A DNA stretch of 64,000 nt, from assembly GCF_019857205.1 (NCBI RefSeq), contig NZ_JAHWXO010000005.1:227800-291799 (forward strand), written 5' to 3'. This stretch comes from Qipengyuania pacifica. Its GTDB lineage: Bacteria; Pseudomonadota; Alphaproteobacteria; Sphingomonadales; Sphingomonadaceae. Positions within the stretch are counted from its first letter, which is position 1. Each line of letters opens with the position of its first letter. Both the position numbers and the translations under genes were made by a program. The notes beneath the pieces were generated by a model. That model ran no database searches. It was not told the DNA's origin and saw nothing but the letters and a program-made list of their open reading frames with translations. This document shows positions 1 through 8,267 of the stretch, in pieces.

Positions 1-630
1 GGCCGCTTCATCGCCTTCGAAGGCGGCGAGGGGATGGGCAAGTCGACCCAAGCCCGATTGCTCTCGGATTGGCTGCAGCGGGATGGAATCAAGGTTGAAT
101 TGACGCGCGAACCCGGCGGCACTCCAGGTGCCGAAGCTATCCGCAATCTGCTGTTGTCACCTCCGGGGGAGGGGTGGACGCCCGAGGCCGAAGCGCTGCT
201 GTTTGCTGCCGCCCGCGCCGATCACGTCGCGCGCAGGATCCGGCCGGCACTCGAGGCGGGATCCTGGGTTGTGTGTGATCGCTTTATCGATTCGAGCCGT
301 GCCTATCAGGCGATCGCGGGCGGATTGGGCGACGATAGAGTCAGCCAGCTTCACCGGATCGGTAGCGCCGGGCTGCTTCCCGATCTGACGCTCCTGATCG
401 ATGCGCCGAATGATGCGGTCGCCGCGCGCCTGGCCAAGCGTGATGGCGACACGAGCGACGCCATTGGCGGGCGAGCCGCAGATTACCACGCGGCGGTGAA
501 CGCGGCGTTTCGCGATTTCGCCAATACCGAACCGGACCGGTTTGCCGTCATCGATGGTTCCGGATCGATCGAAGAGGTTCATCAGCAGGTTGTCGCTGCC
601 ATTTCGCAGCGGTTCGAGGTTACGGCATGA
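1..630 (+). CDS. tmk: thymidylate kinase (5'-truncated by window edge)
   Basis: Phosphorylates dTMP to dTDP in the cytoplasm for DNA synthesis. The frame is open from base 1, and residues before the first ATG at 34 (reading GRFIAFEGGEG) belong to the protein, so the true start lies upstream of the window. The P-loop GGEGMGKST is at the beginning, followed by the DRF motif (VCDRFIDSS) and an Arg-rich lid region; about 209 codons are visible, close to the usual full length. It overlaps holB by 4 bases (ATGA), which indicates translational coupling in the tmk-holB-metG operon. Identification is firm. Confidence 0.96.
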   Translation, partial: GRFIAFEGGEGMGKSTQARLLSDWLQRDGIKVELTREPGGTPGAEAIRNLLLSPPGEGWTPEAEALLFAAARADHVARRIRPALEAGSWVVCDRFIDSSRAYQAIAGGLGDDRVSQLHRIGSAGLLPDLTLLIDAPNDAVAARLAKRDGDTSDAIGGRAADYHAAVNAAFRDFANTEPDRFAVIDGSGSIEEVHQQVVAAISQRFEVTA

Positions 631-1577
631 CCCTGCTCGGCCATGAAGCAGCTTGGCGCGAATGGCACAAGGCCATGGCCGGGGACAGAATGCATCATGC
701 ATGGCTGCTCGCCGGTCGGCGCGGCGTCGGCAAGGCCACATTCGCGCTTGCCGCTGCTCGCGAACTGGTCGGGGCCGATGGACAGGCAGACCAGCATCCC
801 GATATTCACGTCCTCTCCTTCGCGCCGAAGGACGACAAGGAAGAGCGTAAACGCGCCGAAGGAAAGTCCTTCGAACTGGCTCGCTCAATTCGGATTTCCC
901 AAGTCCGCGCCATGCAAAGTCGGCTGAGCACGCGGCCGACCATGGGCGAAAAGCGGGCGATCATTATCGACCCGGCGGACGATCTCGAGAGAAACGCAGC
1001 GAACGCTCTGCTGAAGAGCCTCGAGGAGCCGCCCGTTGGCACGTACTTCCTGCTGGTTGCGCATAGTCCTGCCCGGCTACTGCCCACGATCCGTTCGCGC
1101 TGCCGCGTCCTTCGCTTCCCGACCGTCAGCGATAACGAGATGAACCGACTGCTGATAGAGTTGTCCCCGGGCGCCGATGATGCCACCCGGTCTGCGGCGA
1201 TTGCCGCGGCAGCAGGATCGCCCGGGGCCGCTCTCGAATTCGTCGATATGGAACTCGGCAAAGTCGCCCAGGAAATGCGCGCTATTCTTGATCGGGGTGA
1301 CCCCGATTTTCGAATGCGCGGGACACTGGCAGGCCTGATCGGCGGACGCCCCGATCGCAATCGCATCCGCGCCGTGCTGGAACTTGCGAGATCGGTGGTG
1401 GGTCAGAGGCTTGAGAACAATCTGTCCGACCCGCGCCGGATAATCGACACGCACAGTGAGCTGGTCCGCCTCACCGGCGAACAACCGACCTATAATTTCG
1501 ACGCCGGATTGCTCGCAATGGAAATCGGTACCTTGCTCGCCAACGCTGCCACCGCTAGCGAGCGAGCCGATGGCTGA
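627..1577 (+). CDS. holB: DNA polymerase III subunit delta'
   Basis: Clamp-loader subunit of the replicative polymerase. The 316-residue protein begins at an ATG overlapping the tmk stop. It has a Walker-A-like GRRGVGKAT near residue 30, the DDLERNAANALLKSLEEPP stretch and the following SRC sensor motif (TIRSRCRVLRF) typical of the delta'/gamma AAA+ fold. The position directly after tmk is the conserved arrangement in many bacteria. The 3' end overlaps the metG start by 8 bases. Confidence 0.94.
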   Translation: MTLLGHEAAWREWHKAMAGDRMHHAWLLAGRRGVGKATFALAAARELVGADGQADQHPDIHVLSFAPKDDKEERKRAEGKSFELARSIRISQVRAMQSRLSTRPTMGEKRAIIIDPADDLERNAANALLKSLEEPPVGTYFLLVAHSPARLLPTIRSRCRVLRFPTVSDNEMNRLLIELSPGADDATRSAAIAAAAGSPGAALEFVDMELGKVAQEMRAILDRGDPDFRMRGTLAGLIGGRPDRNRIRAVLELARSVVGQRLENNLSDPRRIIDTHSELVRLTGEQPTYNFDAGLLAMEIGTLLANAATASERADG

Positions 1578-3129
1578 ACCGTATTACCTTACCACCGCAA
1601 TCCACTATCCCAATGGCAAGCCGCATATCGGCCATGCTTATGAGACGATTGCAGCAGATGTTGTCGCCCGTTTCCAACGTTTGCGCGGACGCGACGTTCG
1701 TTTTCAAACCGGAACAGACGAGCACGGCCTCAAAATGGCGCAGAAAGCTCGCGATCTGGGCCAGAGTCCGCGTGAGCTAGCTGATGAAATGTCCGGGTAT
1801 TTCAAGGAATTGTTCGATGTTCTGAACATATCCTATGACCGGTTCATTCGAACGACCGATGACGATCATCATCGCGCCAGCCGAGCAATCTGGCGGGCGA
1901 TGGAAGCCAAAGGCGATCTTTACCTCGATCGCTACGAAGGCTGGTATTCCGTACGTGACGAGGCTTACTACGACGAAAAGGAACTCGTCGAAGGGGAGGG
2001 GGGCGAAAAGCTATCCCCGCAGGGAACACCTGTCGAATGGACGGAGGAAGAGACATGGTTCTTCCGTTTGTCGAGATATGCCGAACCGCTTCTGGACGTG
2101 CTGAACGCACCAGGCTTCATCGAGCCGGCGAGTCGCCGTAACGAAATGGTCGCCTTCGTCGAGCGCGGATTGCAGGATTTGTCCGTCAGCCGAACCAGCT
2201 TCGATTGGGGTGTGAAGGTTCCCGATAATGACGGCCACGTGATGTACGTCTGGGTGGATGCTCTGACGAACTACATCACCGGCCTCGGTTATCCGGATGG
2301 TGGCGAATTATGGGACAAGTTCTGGCCTGCCGATCTGCACTTGATCGGCAAGGACATCGTTCGTTTCCACGCGATCTACTGGCCAGCTTTCCTGATGAGC
2401 GCGGATCTGCCGCTGCCGAAGAAGGTGTTCGGCCATGGCTTCCTGCTCAACCGGGGTGTGAAGGAATCGAAGTCGCTCGGGAATGTCACCGACCCGATGG
2501 AACTTGCCGAAACATTCGGCGTCGATGCGCTGCGCTACTTCCTTTTGGCAGAGGTAACCTTCGGCCAGGACGGCAGCTATTCGGCAGAAGCTCTTGTAAA
2601 CAAGGTGAATGCTGAACTCGCCAACAGCTTCGGCAATCTCGCACAGCGTACATTGTCGATGATCGCCAAGAATATGGATGGGAAGCTGGAGCAGTTCGAA
2701 ACGCAGCCCGCCGATGATGAGCTTCTGGCAAAGGTCACTGAAGCGTGCGCAACCGAACTGCCGCGAGAATTCGAGAAGCTGAACTTCTCCGTTGGGATCG
2801 AAGCATGGCTCAGGGCCGTTTATGCCTGCAATGCCTATGTCGATGAACAGGCGCCCTGGGCGCTCAAGAAAACTGACCCCGAGCGGATGAAGGCGGTACT
2901 GCAGACCTTGTTTATTGCTATCCGCGATCTCGCTATTGCGATCCAACCGGTTGTACCGGAAAAAGCAGCTGCGGTGCTTGATCAGCTCGGCATTTCAACC
3001 GATCGCCGTAGTTACGCCGATCTTTCGGACCAGAGCTGGTTTGGCGAATTGGTAACCGCCGATCATGCAATCGACAAACCTACCCCTATCTTTCCGCGCC
3101 TGGAACTTCCCACCGAAGAGGCTGCGTGA
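1570..3129 (+). CDS. metG: methionyl-tRNA synthetase
   Basis: Class I aminoacyl-tRNA synthetase that charges tRNA-Met. The start was set at the ATG at 1570 (MAEPYYLTT), inside the end of holB; the open frame extends further upstream, but that part is a shadow of holB. The HIGH motif reads PHIGHAY near residue 17. The KMSKS loop reads KESKS (GVKESKSLGN). The 519-residue length fits the short MetG class without the C-terminal tRNA-binding extension. The stop overlaps the tatD start as TGATG. Confidence 0.96.
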   Translation: MAEPYYLTTAIHYPNGKPHIGHAYETIAADVVARFQRLRGRDVRFQTGTDEHGLKMAQKARDLGQSPRELADEMSGYFKELFDVLNISYDRFIRTTDDDHHRASRAIWRAMEAKGDLYLDRYEGWYSVRDEAYYDEKELVEGEGGEKLSPQGTPVEWTEEETWFFRLSRYAEPLLDVLNAPGFIEPASRRNEMVAFVERGLQDLSVSRTSFDWGVKVPDNDGHVMYVWVDALTNYITGLGYPDGGELWDKFWPADLHLIGKDIVRFHAIYWPAFLMSADLPLPKKVFGHGFLLNRGVKESKSLGNVTDPMELAETFGVDALRYFLLAEVTFGQDGSYSAEALVNKVNAELANSFGNLAQRTLSMIAKNMDGKLEQFETQPADDELLAKVTEACATELPREFEKLNFSVGIEAWLRAVYACNAYVDEQAPWALKKTDPERMKAVLQTLFIAIRDLAIAIQPVVPEKAAAVLDQLGISTDRRSYADLSDQSWFGELVTADHAIDKPTPIFPRLELPTEEAA

Positions 3130-3905
3130 TGCTGGTCGATAGCCATTGTCACCTGGAATATGAGGGGCTGGTCGACGAACAGGAAGCCGTGCTCGATCGT
3201 GCGCGCGGTGTAGGGGTTGAGGCCTTTCTCAATATTTCGACGAAACAAGCCGAATGGGCGCAGGTCGTGGGCACGGCGCAGAAAACGGCGGATGTTTACG
3301 CCAGTGTCGGCATTCACCCGCATCATGCGGATGAGCATTCAGAGCTCGAAAGGGCTGACCTCCTGGCTGCGGCGAAGGGTGGGAAGGTCATCGGCATCGG
3401 TGAAACCGGTCTCGACTATTACTATGATCATTCCGACCGCGAGGCGCAGAAGCACCTGTTTCGCCTTCACATCGATGTCGCGAGAGAGCTGCAGCTTCCT
3501 GTAATCATTCACACGCGTGATGCAGAGGATGACACTCTTGCCATCCTCAAGGATGAAATGGGGAAGGGGGCCTTTCCAGCCCTCATTCACTGCTTCACTG
3601 CATCGGCCGACTTTGGTCAGCAGGTACTCGATCTTGGGCTGTCCATTTCCATATCGGGCATCGTTACGTTCAAGAATGCTCGCGACCTGCAGGAATTTGC
3701 CAAAGCCATTCCTCAAGACCGTCTACTGGTCGAAACCGACAGCCCGTTCCTTGCTCCGGTTCCTCACCGTGGCAAGACATGTGAACCCGGTTTCGTGCAT
3801 GATACGGCAACATTCCTGGCGGACCTTCGCGGCGAAAGTCTCGACAGCCTGGCTGAATACACGACCCGGAATTTTTATGCGCTCTTCAGCAAGGCGGTAC
3901 CGTGA
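3129..3905 (+). CDS. tatD: TatD family DNase/hydrolase
   Basis: Metal-dependent hydrolase of the amidohydrolase-like TIM-barrel TatD family; characterised members act as 3'-5' DNases. Metal-ligand motifs are visible in order: DSHCHLE at the N-terminus, GIGETGLDYYYD, IIHTRDAEDD, LIHCFTAS and ETDSPFLAP. A GTG at 3126 is also in frame, but the ATG at 3129 overlapping the metG stop is preferred. It lies between metG and the MBL hydrolase, a conserved order, and ends in a 4-base overlap with the next gene. Confidence 0.94.
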   Translation: MLVDSHCHLEYEGLVDEQEAVLDRARGVGVEAFLNISTKQAEWAQVVGTAQKTADVYASVGIHPHHADEHSELERADLLAAAKGGKVIGIGETGLDYYYDHSDREAQKHLFRLHIDVARELQLPVIIHTRDAEDDTLAILKDEMGKGAFPALIHCFTASADFGQQVLDLGLSISISGIVTFKNARDLQEFAKAIPQDRLLVETDSPFLAPVPHRGKTCEPGFVHDTATFLADLRGESLDSLAEYTTRNFYALFSKAVP

Positions 3906-4669
3906 AGCTCCTTATGCTCGGTTCGGGTACCTCCACGGGGGTGCCCCGTATCGGTAACGACTGGGGCGAATGCGATCCGAACGAACCGCGCAATCGCCGT
4001 ACCCGCGTGTCGATCATCGTTGAGAATGATGCTGGACAGCGGATCCTCGTCGACACATCGACGGATCTGCGGGCTCAACTACTGGCAAATGACATCGAAA
4101 AGGTGGACGCCGTCTTCTGGACGCATGATCACGCCGATCATTGCCACGGAATCGATGATCTTCGCGTCATGCGTTACGATCGAAGCAATCCCTTACCAGG
4201 CTTCGCCAACACAGGAACGTGCGAGCGGCTGCGTCGGCGGTTCGACTATATATTCGAAGGCCAGTTCGGATATCCCACACTGATTGGTCTGAAGAATGTC
4301 AAGGATGCCCAGTTGGTTGCGGGATTTTCCTTTCAGTTCGTCGAGATGCCGCACGGGCCGGTAACAAGCACCGGATTTCGCTTTGAGGCAGATGGCAAAT
4401 CTCTCGTCTATGCGACGGATTTCAGCGAAATCACCCCGCAAATGATCAAGTGCTTCAAAGGACCTGATCTTCTCGTCGTAGACTGCCTGCGCCGCCGTCC
4501 TCATCCAACGCATGCGCATCTCGAGATGGCAATCGATCTCGCGCGCAAGATCAAGGCTCGGAAGACCGTCCTCACTCATATGGACAAGAGCATGGACTAT
4601 CGAACGCTGTGCGATGAAGTGCCCAAAGACGTCGTGGTCGGCTTCGATGGATTGGGCCTCGAAGTATGA
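3902..4669 (+). CDS. MBL-fold metallohydrolase (PhnP-like)
   Basis: Metallo-beta-lactamase-fold hydrolase of 255 residues. The metal-binding HxHxDH motif is seen as WTHDHADHCHG, with further ligands in PHGPVTS, YATDFSE and LTHMDKS. The N-terminus GSGTSTGVP is typical of the PhnP/phosphodiesterase branch. The GTG start overlaps the tatD stop (GTGA). Substrate is unknown; the PhnP relation suggests a cyclic phosphate or phosphodiester, but no phn genes are nearby. The role in the tmk-tatD operon is not clear. Confidence 0.85.
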   Translation: MKLLMLGSGTSTGVPRIGNDWGECDPNEPRNRRTRVSIIVENDAGQRILVDTSTDLRAQLLANDIEKVDAVFWTHDHADHCHGIDDLRVMRYDRSNPLPGFANTGTCERLRRRFDYIFEGQFGYPTLIGLKNVKDAQLVAGFSFQFVEMPHGPVTSTGFRFEADGKSLVYATDFSEITPQMIKCFKGPDLLVVDCLRRRPHPTHAHLEMAIDLARKIKARKTVLTHMDKSMDYRTLCDEVPKDVVVGFDGLGLEV

Positions 4670-4833
4670 ACGAGTATCAGATCGTGTCGCTGATTTCGTT
4701 GACTGGCTTTCTGATACTGGTCGCATGGTCATTTCGCTCGCGCGACGTGAACTGGAAGAAAGGGCTTTATATGGCCGGTGCATGGGCGGGTATATTCGCC
4801 ATCGTCATTTTATTCGTCGACATCGTACGCTAA
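4666..4833 (+). CDS. two-helix membrane micro-protein
   Basis: A 55-residue ORF starts with an ATG overlapping the upstream stop (ATGA) and ends at TAA. It has two predicted membrane segments, about residues 5-21 (VSLISLTGFLILVAW) and 35-53 (MAGAWAGIFAIVILFVDI), separated by a short basic loop. Translational coupling to the MBL hydrolase and the protein-like composition argue that it is real. Function is unknown. Confidence 0.7.
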   Translation: MNEYQIVSLISLTGFLILVAWSFRSRDVNWKKGLYMAGAWAGIFAIVILFVDIVR

Positions 4834-4891
4834 CTCGACCCACACTCAATTTAACATAATATATATTATCAATCTTGGATTTCTGTCGGTC

Positions 4892-4907
4892 CGTCCAGGA
4901 TTGGACG
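4892..4907. terminator. hairpin in convergent intergenic gap
   Basis: Perfect 6-bp stem CGTCCA-GGAT-TGGACG between the end of the tmk operon and the end of the minus-strand response regulator. It could serve as a bidirectional terminator, but no T-tract follows on either strand. Confidence 0.35.
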
Positions 4908-4957
4908 CCCCCGCGCAAACACCTCCCAAGCAAAATTCTGAAAAACGATCGTTTCAT

Positions 4958-6238
4958 TCAGTCGCCGCGGAACTGCGCTGGATCGATCCCGAGTTTGTTC
5001 GCCTTGTAATAAAACGTCTTGCGCGGAATGCCGAGGCGCTCGATCGTCTTGGCGACGCTGCCACCTGACGCGGCCAGCGTGGCGATGATCTGGTTGCGCT
5101 CGAAAGCCTCGAGCCGCTCCGGCAATGTTTGCGTTTGCTCTCCAACGCCAAAACTTGTTTCCAGCCCAAGGATCATGCGTTCGGCCAGATTTTCGAGCTC
5201 GCGGACGTTGCCGGGCCATCGATGGCCCGCCGCCCAATCCAACGTGGACCGATCGGGCTGGATCGGATCACGCCCATGTTTTTGGGCCGCATCTCCCAGA
5301 AAATGGGTAAGCAGCAACGGAATGTCTTCTCGACGCTCGCGCAACGGCGGCAGAGTTACGCGCATGCTGGATACGCGATAAAGCAAGGCGGGATCGATCT
5401 TGGCGAGATCGTCACGGTGAGCCACCGTTGTGATTACCCGGCAGGCCACGCTGAGCGCCTGATCCCGATCGAGAGTGCCGAGTTGGCGCGTCTCCGCAAA
5501 TTCCGCGAGGCGAGACTGCAGCAGCGGCCCGGCACGATGCAGGTCATCGATGAAAAGCGTGCCGCCTTGCGCATCGGCGATGGGGCCATCGGGCGCAAAC
5601 AACCGATCCTGCGCCATCGCTTCCGTTATACCTGCACAGGGCAGCACAACGAACCGCCGCGAATTTCGGGAATCATGGTGCAGCACACGCGCCGCAAGTT
5701 CCTTTCCCGTTCCGCTTTCCCCTTCGATCAGCAGATCGATCGGCGTCGGGGCCAGCGCCGCCAGCGTCTGGCGCACTTGTTCGATAGCGGCAGAATGCCC
5801 GATGATCGGGGATGTCCGCGCCCCCTTCCCCGCCATGGCCTTTAGCTGGCGGTTTTCCATGACCAGCCGCCGCTTGTCCGCCGCGCGCGATACGGCCCCT
5901 TCAAGCTCGTGCGGGTCGAAGGGTTTGGTCAGGAAATCCCAAGCCCCTGATTTCAGGGCGTCCACCGCCATCGCAACATCGCCATGACCGGTCAGCAGGA
6001 TCACCGGGAGTTCGGGATCCATGTCGTACACTGCCTCTAGCAGCTCGATCCCGTCCACTCCCGGCATGCGGATGTCACTGACGATTGGTCCGGCGAATTC
6101 GCGACTTAGTGCCCGCAACGCTTCGGCGCCGTCGCGCGCCTCGCTGACCTCATATCCGGCGAGTGTCAGCATCTGGCTTAATGATGCGCGCAGATCCGCA
6201 TCATCGTCGACGACCATCACCGGTCCGAGAGACGTCAC
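4958..6238 (-). CDS. DctD-like response regulator lacking GAFTGA
   Basis: NtrC-architecture regulator of 426 residues. A receiver domain comes first (acidic DDDAD at 10-14, phospho-acceptor D55, LTKPF near 103-107), then an AAA+ domain (Walker A GESGTGKE 173-180), then a Fis-type HTH at the C-terminus (about 385-420). The loop that should carry GAFTGA, needed to contact sigma-54, is replaced by LFAPDGPIADAQGG (about 213-226). Walker B reads LFIDDL, without the usual second Glu. It overlaps the kinase gene by 4 bases, so the two are coupled. The likely job is control of the divergent porin and transporter genes, probably from a sigma-70 promoter; this is inference from the lost motif. Confidence 0.88.
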   Translation of the reverse strand: MTSLGPVMVVDDDADLRASLSQMLTLAGYEVSEARDGAEALRALSREFAGPIVSDIRMPGVDGIELLEAVYDMDPELPVILLTGHGDVAMAVDALKSGAWDFLTKPFDPHELEGAVSRAADKRRLVMENRQLKAMAGKGARTSPIIGHSAAIEQVRQTLAALAPTPIDLLIEGESGTGKELAARVLHHDSRNSRRFVVLPCAGITEAMAQDRLFAPDGPIADAQGGTLFIDDLHRAGPLLQSRLAEFAETRQLGTLDRDQALSVACRVITTVAHRDDLAKIDPALLYRVSSMRVTLPPLRERREDIPLLLTHFLGDAAQKHGRDPIQPDRSTLDWAAGHRWPGNVRELENLAERMILGLETSFGVGEQTQTLPERLEAFERNQIIATLAASGGSVAKTIERLGIPRKTFYYKANKLGIDPAQFRGD

Positions 6239-7941
6239 GGCACTTCTCCTGCCGGGCGCAAGGTAAGCTCGAACGCCGCGCCCTTCCCGCCGTTGGCGAC
6301 ATGACGAAGATCTCCGCCCATATCTCGCGCGATGTCACGGGCGATCACCAAGCCAAGCCCCAGCCCGCCCTCACGCTCGGTGGAAAACGGAGTGAACAGT
6401 CGCGCAATCATCGCTTTCGATAGACCGGGACCATTGTCGGCAACGTTCAAGACAATCATTCCGTTTTCTTTTCGTACACTTATCGTGACCTTTGCATCCG
6501 GCACATCAACCAGCGCCTCGGCCGAATTCTGCAGCAGATTGACTAGGATTTGCTCCAGTTGAACCCGGCCGGCGCGGACTGTCAGTGTCTCCATTTCGGG
6601 TGCGAGATGGAGCTCGATCGGCCGCAACCGCTCTTTGAGAATGAGTTGCGCCCCCGCCATGGCATCGCTCAGTCGGACATCTTCAAGCTTGTCGGTCCGT
6701 TTTCGGGAGAAATTGCGAAGCTCTGCTGTGATCTTTCCGATCCTGTCTGCCAGACGTGAAATGGCGACGAAGTTCTCGGATACGCCTGCGCTGTCTCCCC
6801 TTTCGGACAGGGTAACGCCATTGGCAGCATAGGTCCGGATCGCGGCGACCGGCTGCGCGGTTTCATGGGCGACCCCGGCCGTCACCTGTCCCAGCGTGGC
6901 GAGGCGGTTTGCCTGACGCAGGCCCTCCCGCAGGGCGGCGGCACGTTCCTCGCTTGCTGCCCGTTCGTCCATTTCAAGCCGGAGAGCGCGAGTGCGGGCC
7001 TCCACTTCGGATTCGAGTTCCGCCGTGCGTGCTATCCGCGCGCGCTCCATGTCGACCCGTCGGCGGCGACGCGCGAGAACGATCCACGTCAGCGCAAGCA
7101 CGGCCAGCGCCGCCAGCGCGCCGGCGAGGCGGGCAATCGGCACCACTCCCCCAAGCGCCACTGCGCGCGGTTCTGCATGAACGAGCTTCCAGCCTTCAAC
7201 GGCGATCGGGACGGCAGCGGCGATTTGCGCGCCGCCCAGTAGCGCCGAGAGATCGCCCTCTTCACTACCCGCGTCGCTGGTGCGGAAACGCAGGGCAGGA
7301 TCGCTGGTGATCAGGACAGTCCCGTTCTTCCCCTCGACCATGGTGGCCCCTCCCCCACGACCCCATTGGGCTTCCAGCTCATCGAATTCGAGTTTGACGA
7401 CGACCACGCCGCCGTTGGCAGTTCCGCGGGAGAGGAACAGTCCGGGCCTGCCGCTTACTGTTCCCCGGGCATAATCGATACCGGTGCCGCCGCGGCGCGC
7501 CTCGCGATAATATTCGCGAAAGGCGAAATTCTGGCCAAGAAAGCTCATCGGTGTGTTCGCGTTGCTGGCGCTGATCGTATCCCCATTGGGTGCCAGCAGG
7601 AAAATGGCCGCTGCCCCGGTCGCATCGGCGAGTTGGGCAAACTGTGCATCGAGCGTCTCGCGTGCGCCTGGCGCATCATCCACGGATCGCAACACGTCGA
7701 CATCGTTCGCCAGCAGCGTCGGCAGAAGCCGGTATCGCGCAACTTCGCTTTCCAGCAGCGAGGCGCGCAGTTGCGCTTCGGTTGCCATACGTGATGCGGC
7801 CGCATCCTGCGTGAATTGCGCGGCGGCCAGTCCGGCAAGCCATCCCGCCGCAGTAACGCTTACAACGACCGCAACTATCCAGCGCCAGGCATATCTGAGG
7901 GGCGAATCACGTTCGAACACTATGTGCACATTTCTGCACAT
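6235..7941 (-). CDS. DctB-like sensor histidine kinase
   Basis: Membrane sensor kinase of about 568 residues. A first membrane helix comes early (IVAVVVSVTAAGWLAGL), then a periplasmic double-Cache-like domain of roughly 250 residues as in DctB, a second helix (ALAALAVLALTWIVLA) and a coiled coil. The HisKA motif is AGVAHETAQPVAAI, and the ATPase boxes are LLQNSAEAL, DNGPGL and GGLGLGL. The start is uncertain: ATG 7941 is given, but GTG 7923 lies closer to the first helix, and the frame is open to 8061. The candidate operator 7921-7942 overlaps this start. Partner of the downstream regulator. The ligand is unknown; C4-dicarboxylates are only the family precedent. Confidence 0.86.
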   Translation of the reverse strand: MCRNVHIVFERDSPLRYAWRWIVAVVVSVTAAGWLAGLAAAQFTQDAAASRMATEAQLRASLLESEVARYRLLPTLLANDVDVLRSVDDAPGARETLDAQFAQLADATGAAAIFLLAPNGDTISASNANTPMSFLGQNFAFREYYREARRGGTGIDYARGTVSGRPGLFLSRGTANGGVVVVKLEFDELEAQWGRGGGATMVEGKNGTVLITSDPALRFRTSDAGSEEGDLSALLGGAQIAAAVPIAVEGWKLVHAEPRAVALGGVVPIARLAGALAALAVLALTWIVLARRRRRVDMERARIARTAELESEVEARTRALRLEMDERAASEERAAALREGLRQANRLATLGQVTAGVAHETAQPVAAIRTYAANGVTLSERGDSAGVSENFVAISRLADRIGKITAELRNFSRKRTDKLEDVRLSDAMAGAQLILKERLRPIELHLAPEMETLTVRAGRVQLEQILVNLLQNSAEALVDVPDAKVTISVRKENGMIVLNVADNGPGLSKAMIARLFTPFSTEREGGLGLGLVIARDIARDMGGDLRHVANGGKGAAFELTLRPAGEVP

Positions 7942-7942
7942 A
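7921..7942. promoter_or_regulatory. perfect inverted repeat, likely response-regulator operator
   Basis: TATGTGCA-6 bp-TGCACATA, 8-bp perfect arms, sits between the divergent kinase and porin modules. A further GGCACATA half-site is at 7967-7974 region. The arm spacing resembles the dyads bound by Fis-type HTH regulators such as DctD. Assignment to the adjacent regulator is inference. Confidence 0.65.
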
Positions 7943-7964
7943 CCGAGGTATGTCTGTCTATAGT
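7936..7964 (+). promoter_or_regulatory. candidate sigma-70 promoter for porin-transporter unit
   Basis: A -10 like TATAGT lies at 7959-7964. The -35 position (about 7936-7941, GCACAT) is a poor consensus and falls inside the right arm of the inverted repeat. A weak -35 covered by an activator site is the class II activation layout. Transcription would begin near 7971, leaving a leader of about 180 bases before the small ORF at 8154. Confidence 0.4.
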
Positions 7965-8111
7965 TCGGCACATAAAAACTGGAGGCGTAAAGCAAATCAC
8001 TGATATTCCGCCACTTTACCCAAGATGGAATTCCTCTTCGCCACGCCACGAAATCGGTCATTCTCCTCCTTCAAGGTCGGCAGGGCGCACGAATGCTCCG
8101 CCGATGGGGGA

Positions 8112-8128
8112 TCCCGCAGAAAGCGGGA
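8112..8128 (+). other. leader hairpin
   Basis: TCCCGC-AGAAA-GCGGGA forms a perfect 6-bp stem just ahead of a purine-rich Shine-Dalgarno-like tract (about 8134-8146) in the leader of the porin unit. No T-run follows, so it is more likely a leader structure than a terminator. Confidence 0.4.
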
Positions 8129-8153
8129 CCTGCGAGAGAGAGAGGACATCATC

Positions 8154-8255
8154 ATGGCACAAGACTTGCCGATCATCGATCGACCCATCGCACCGCCGCT
8201 CGCGCAAGCGACGTGTGGGTCAACGCCCGCCGGCCAGTTTTTCGCAGCTCGATAA
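8154..8255 (+). CDS. possible 33-residue leader peptide
   Basis: ATG at 8154 follows a strong purine-rich ribosome-binding tract (GAGAGAGAGAGG), and the ORF ends 12 bases before the porin start. The peptide begins MAQDLPIIDRPIAPP and ends GQFFAAR, with one Cys near residue 22. It has no membrane segment or signal peptide. The ribosome site is better than that of the porin, so translation of this ORF could govern porin translation. I recognise no family. Confidence 0.45.
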   Translation: MAQDLPIIDRPIAPPLAQATCGSTPAGQFFAAR

Positions 8256-8267
8256 GAAGCGCGGATC

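Noticed and set aside
2450..2490. KESKS instead of KMSKS in MetG
   Set aside because: Variation in this loop is common in class I synthetases; not evidence of inactivity.
7966..7985. Possible sigma-54 promoter upstream of the porin (GGCAC near the half-site)
   Set aside because: No GC at the -12 position with correct spacing, and the neighbouring regulator lacks GAFTGA.
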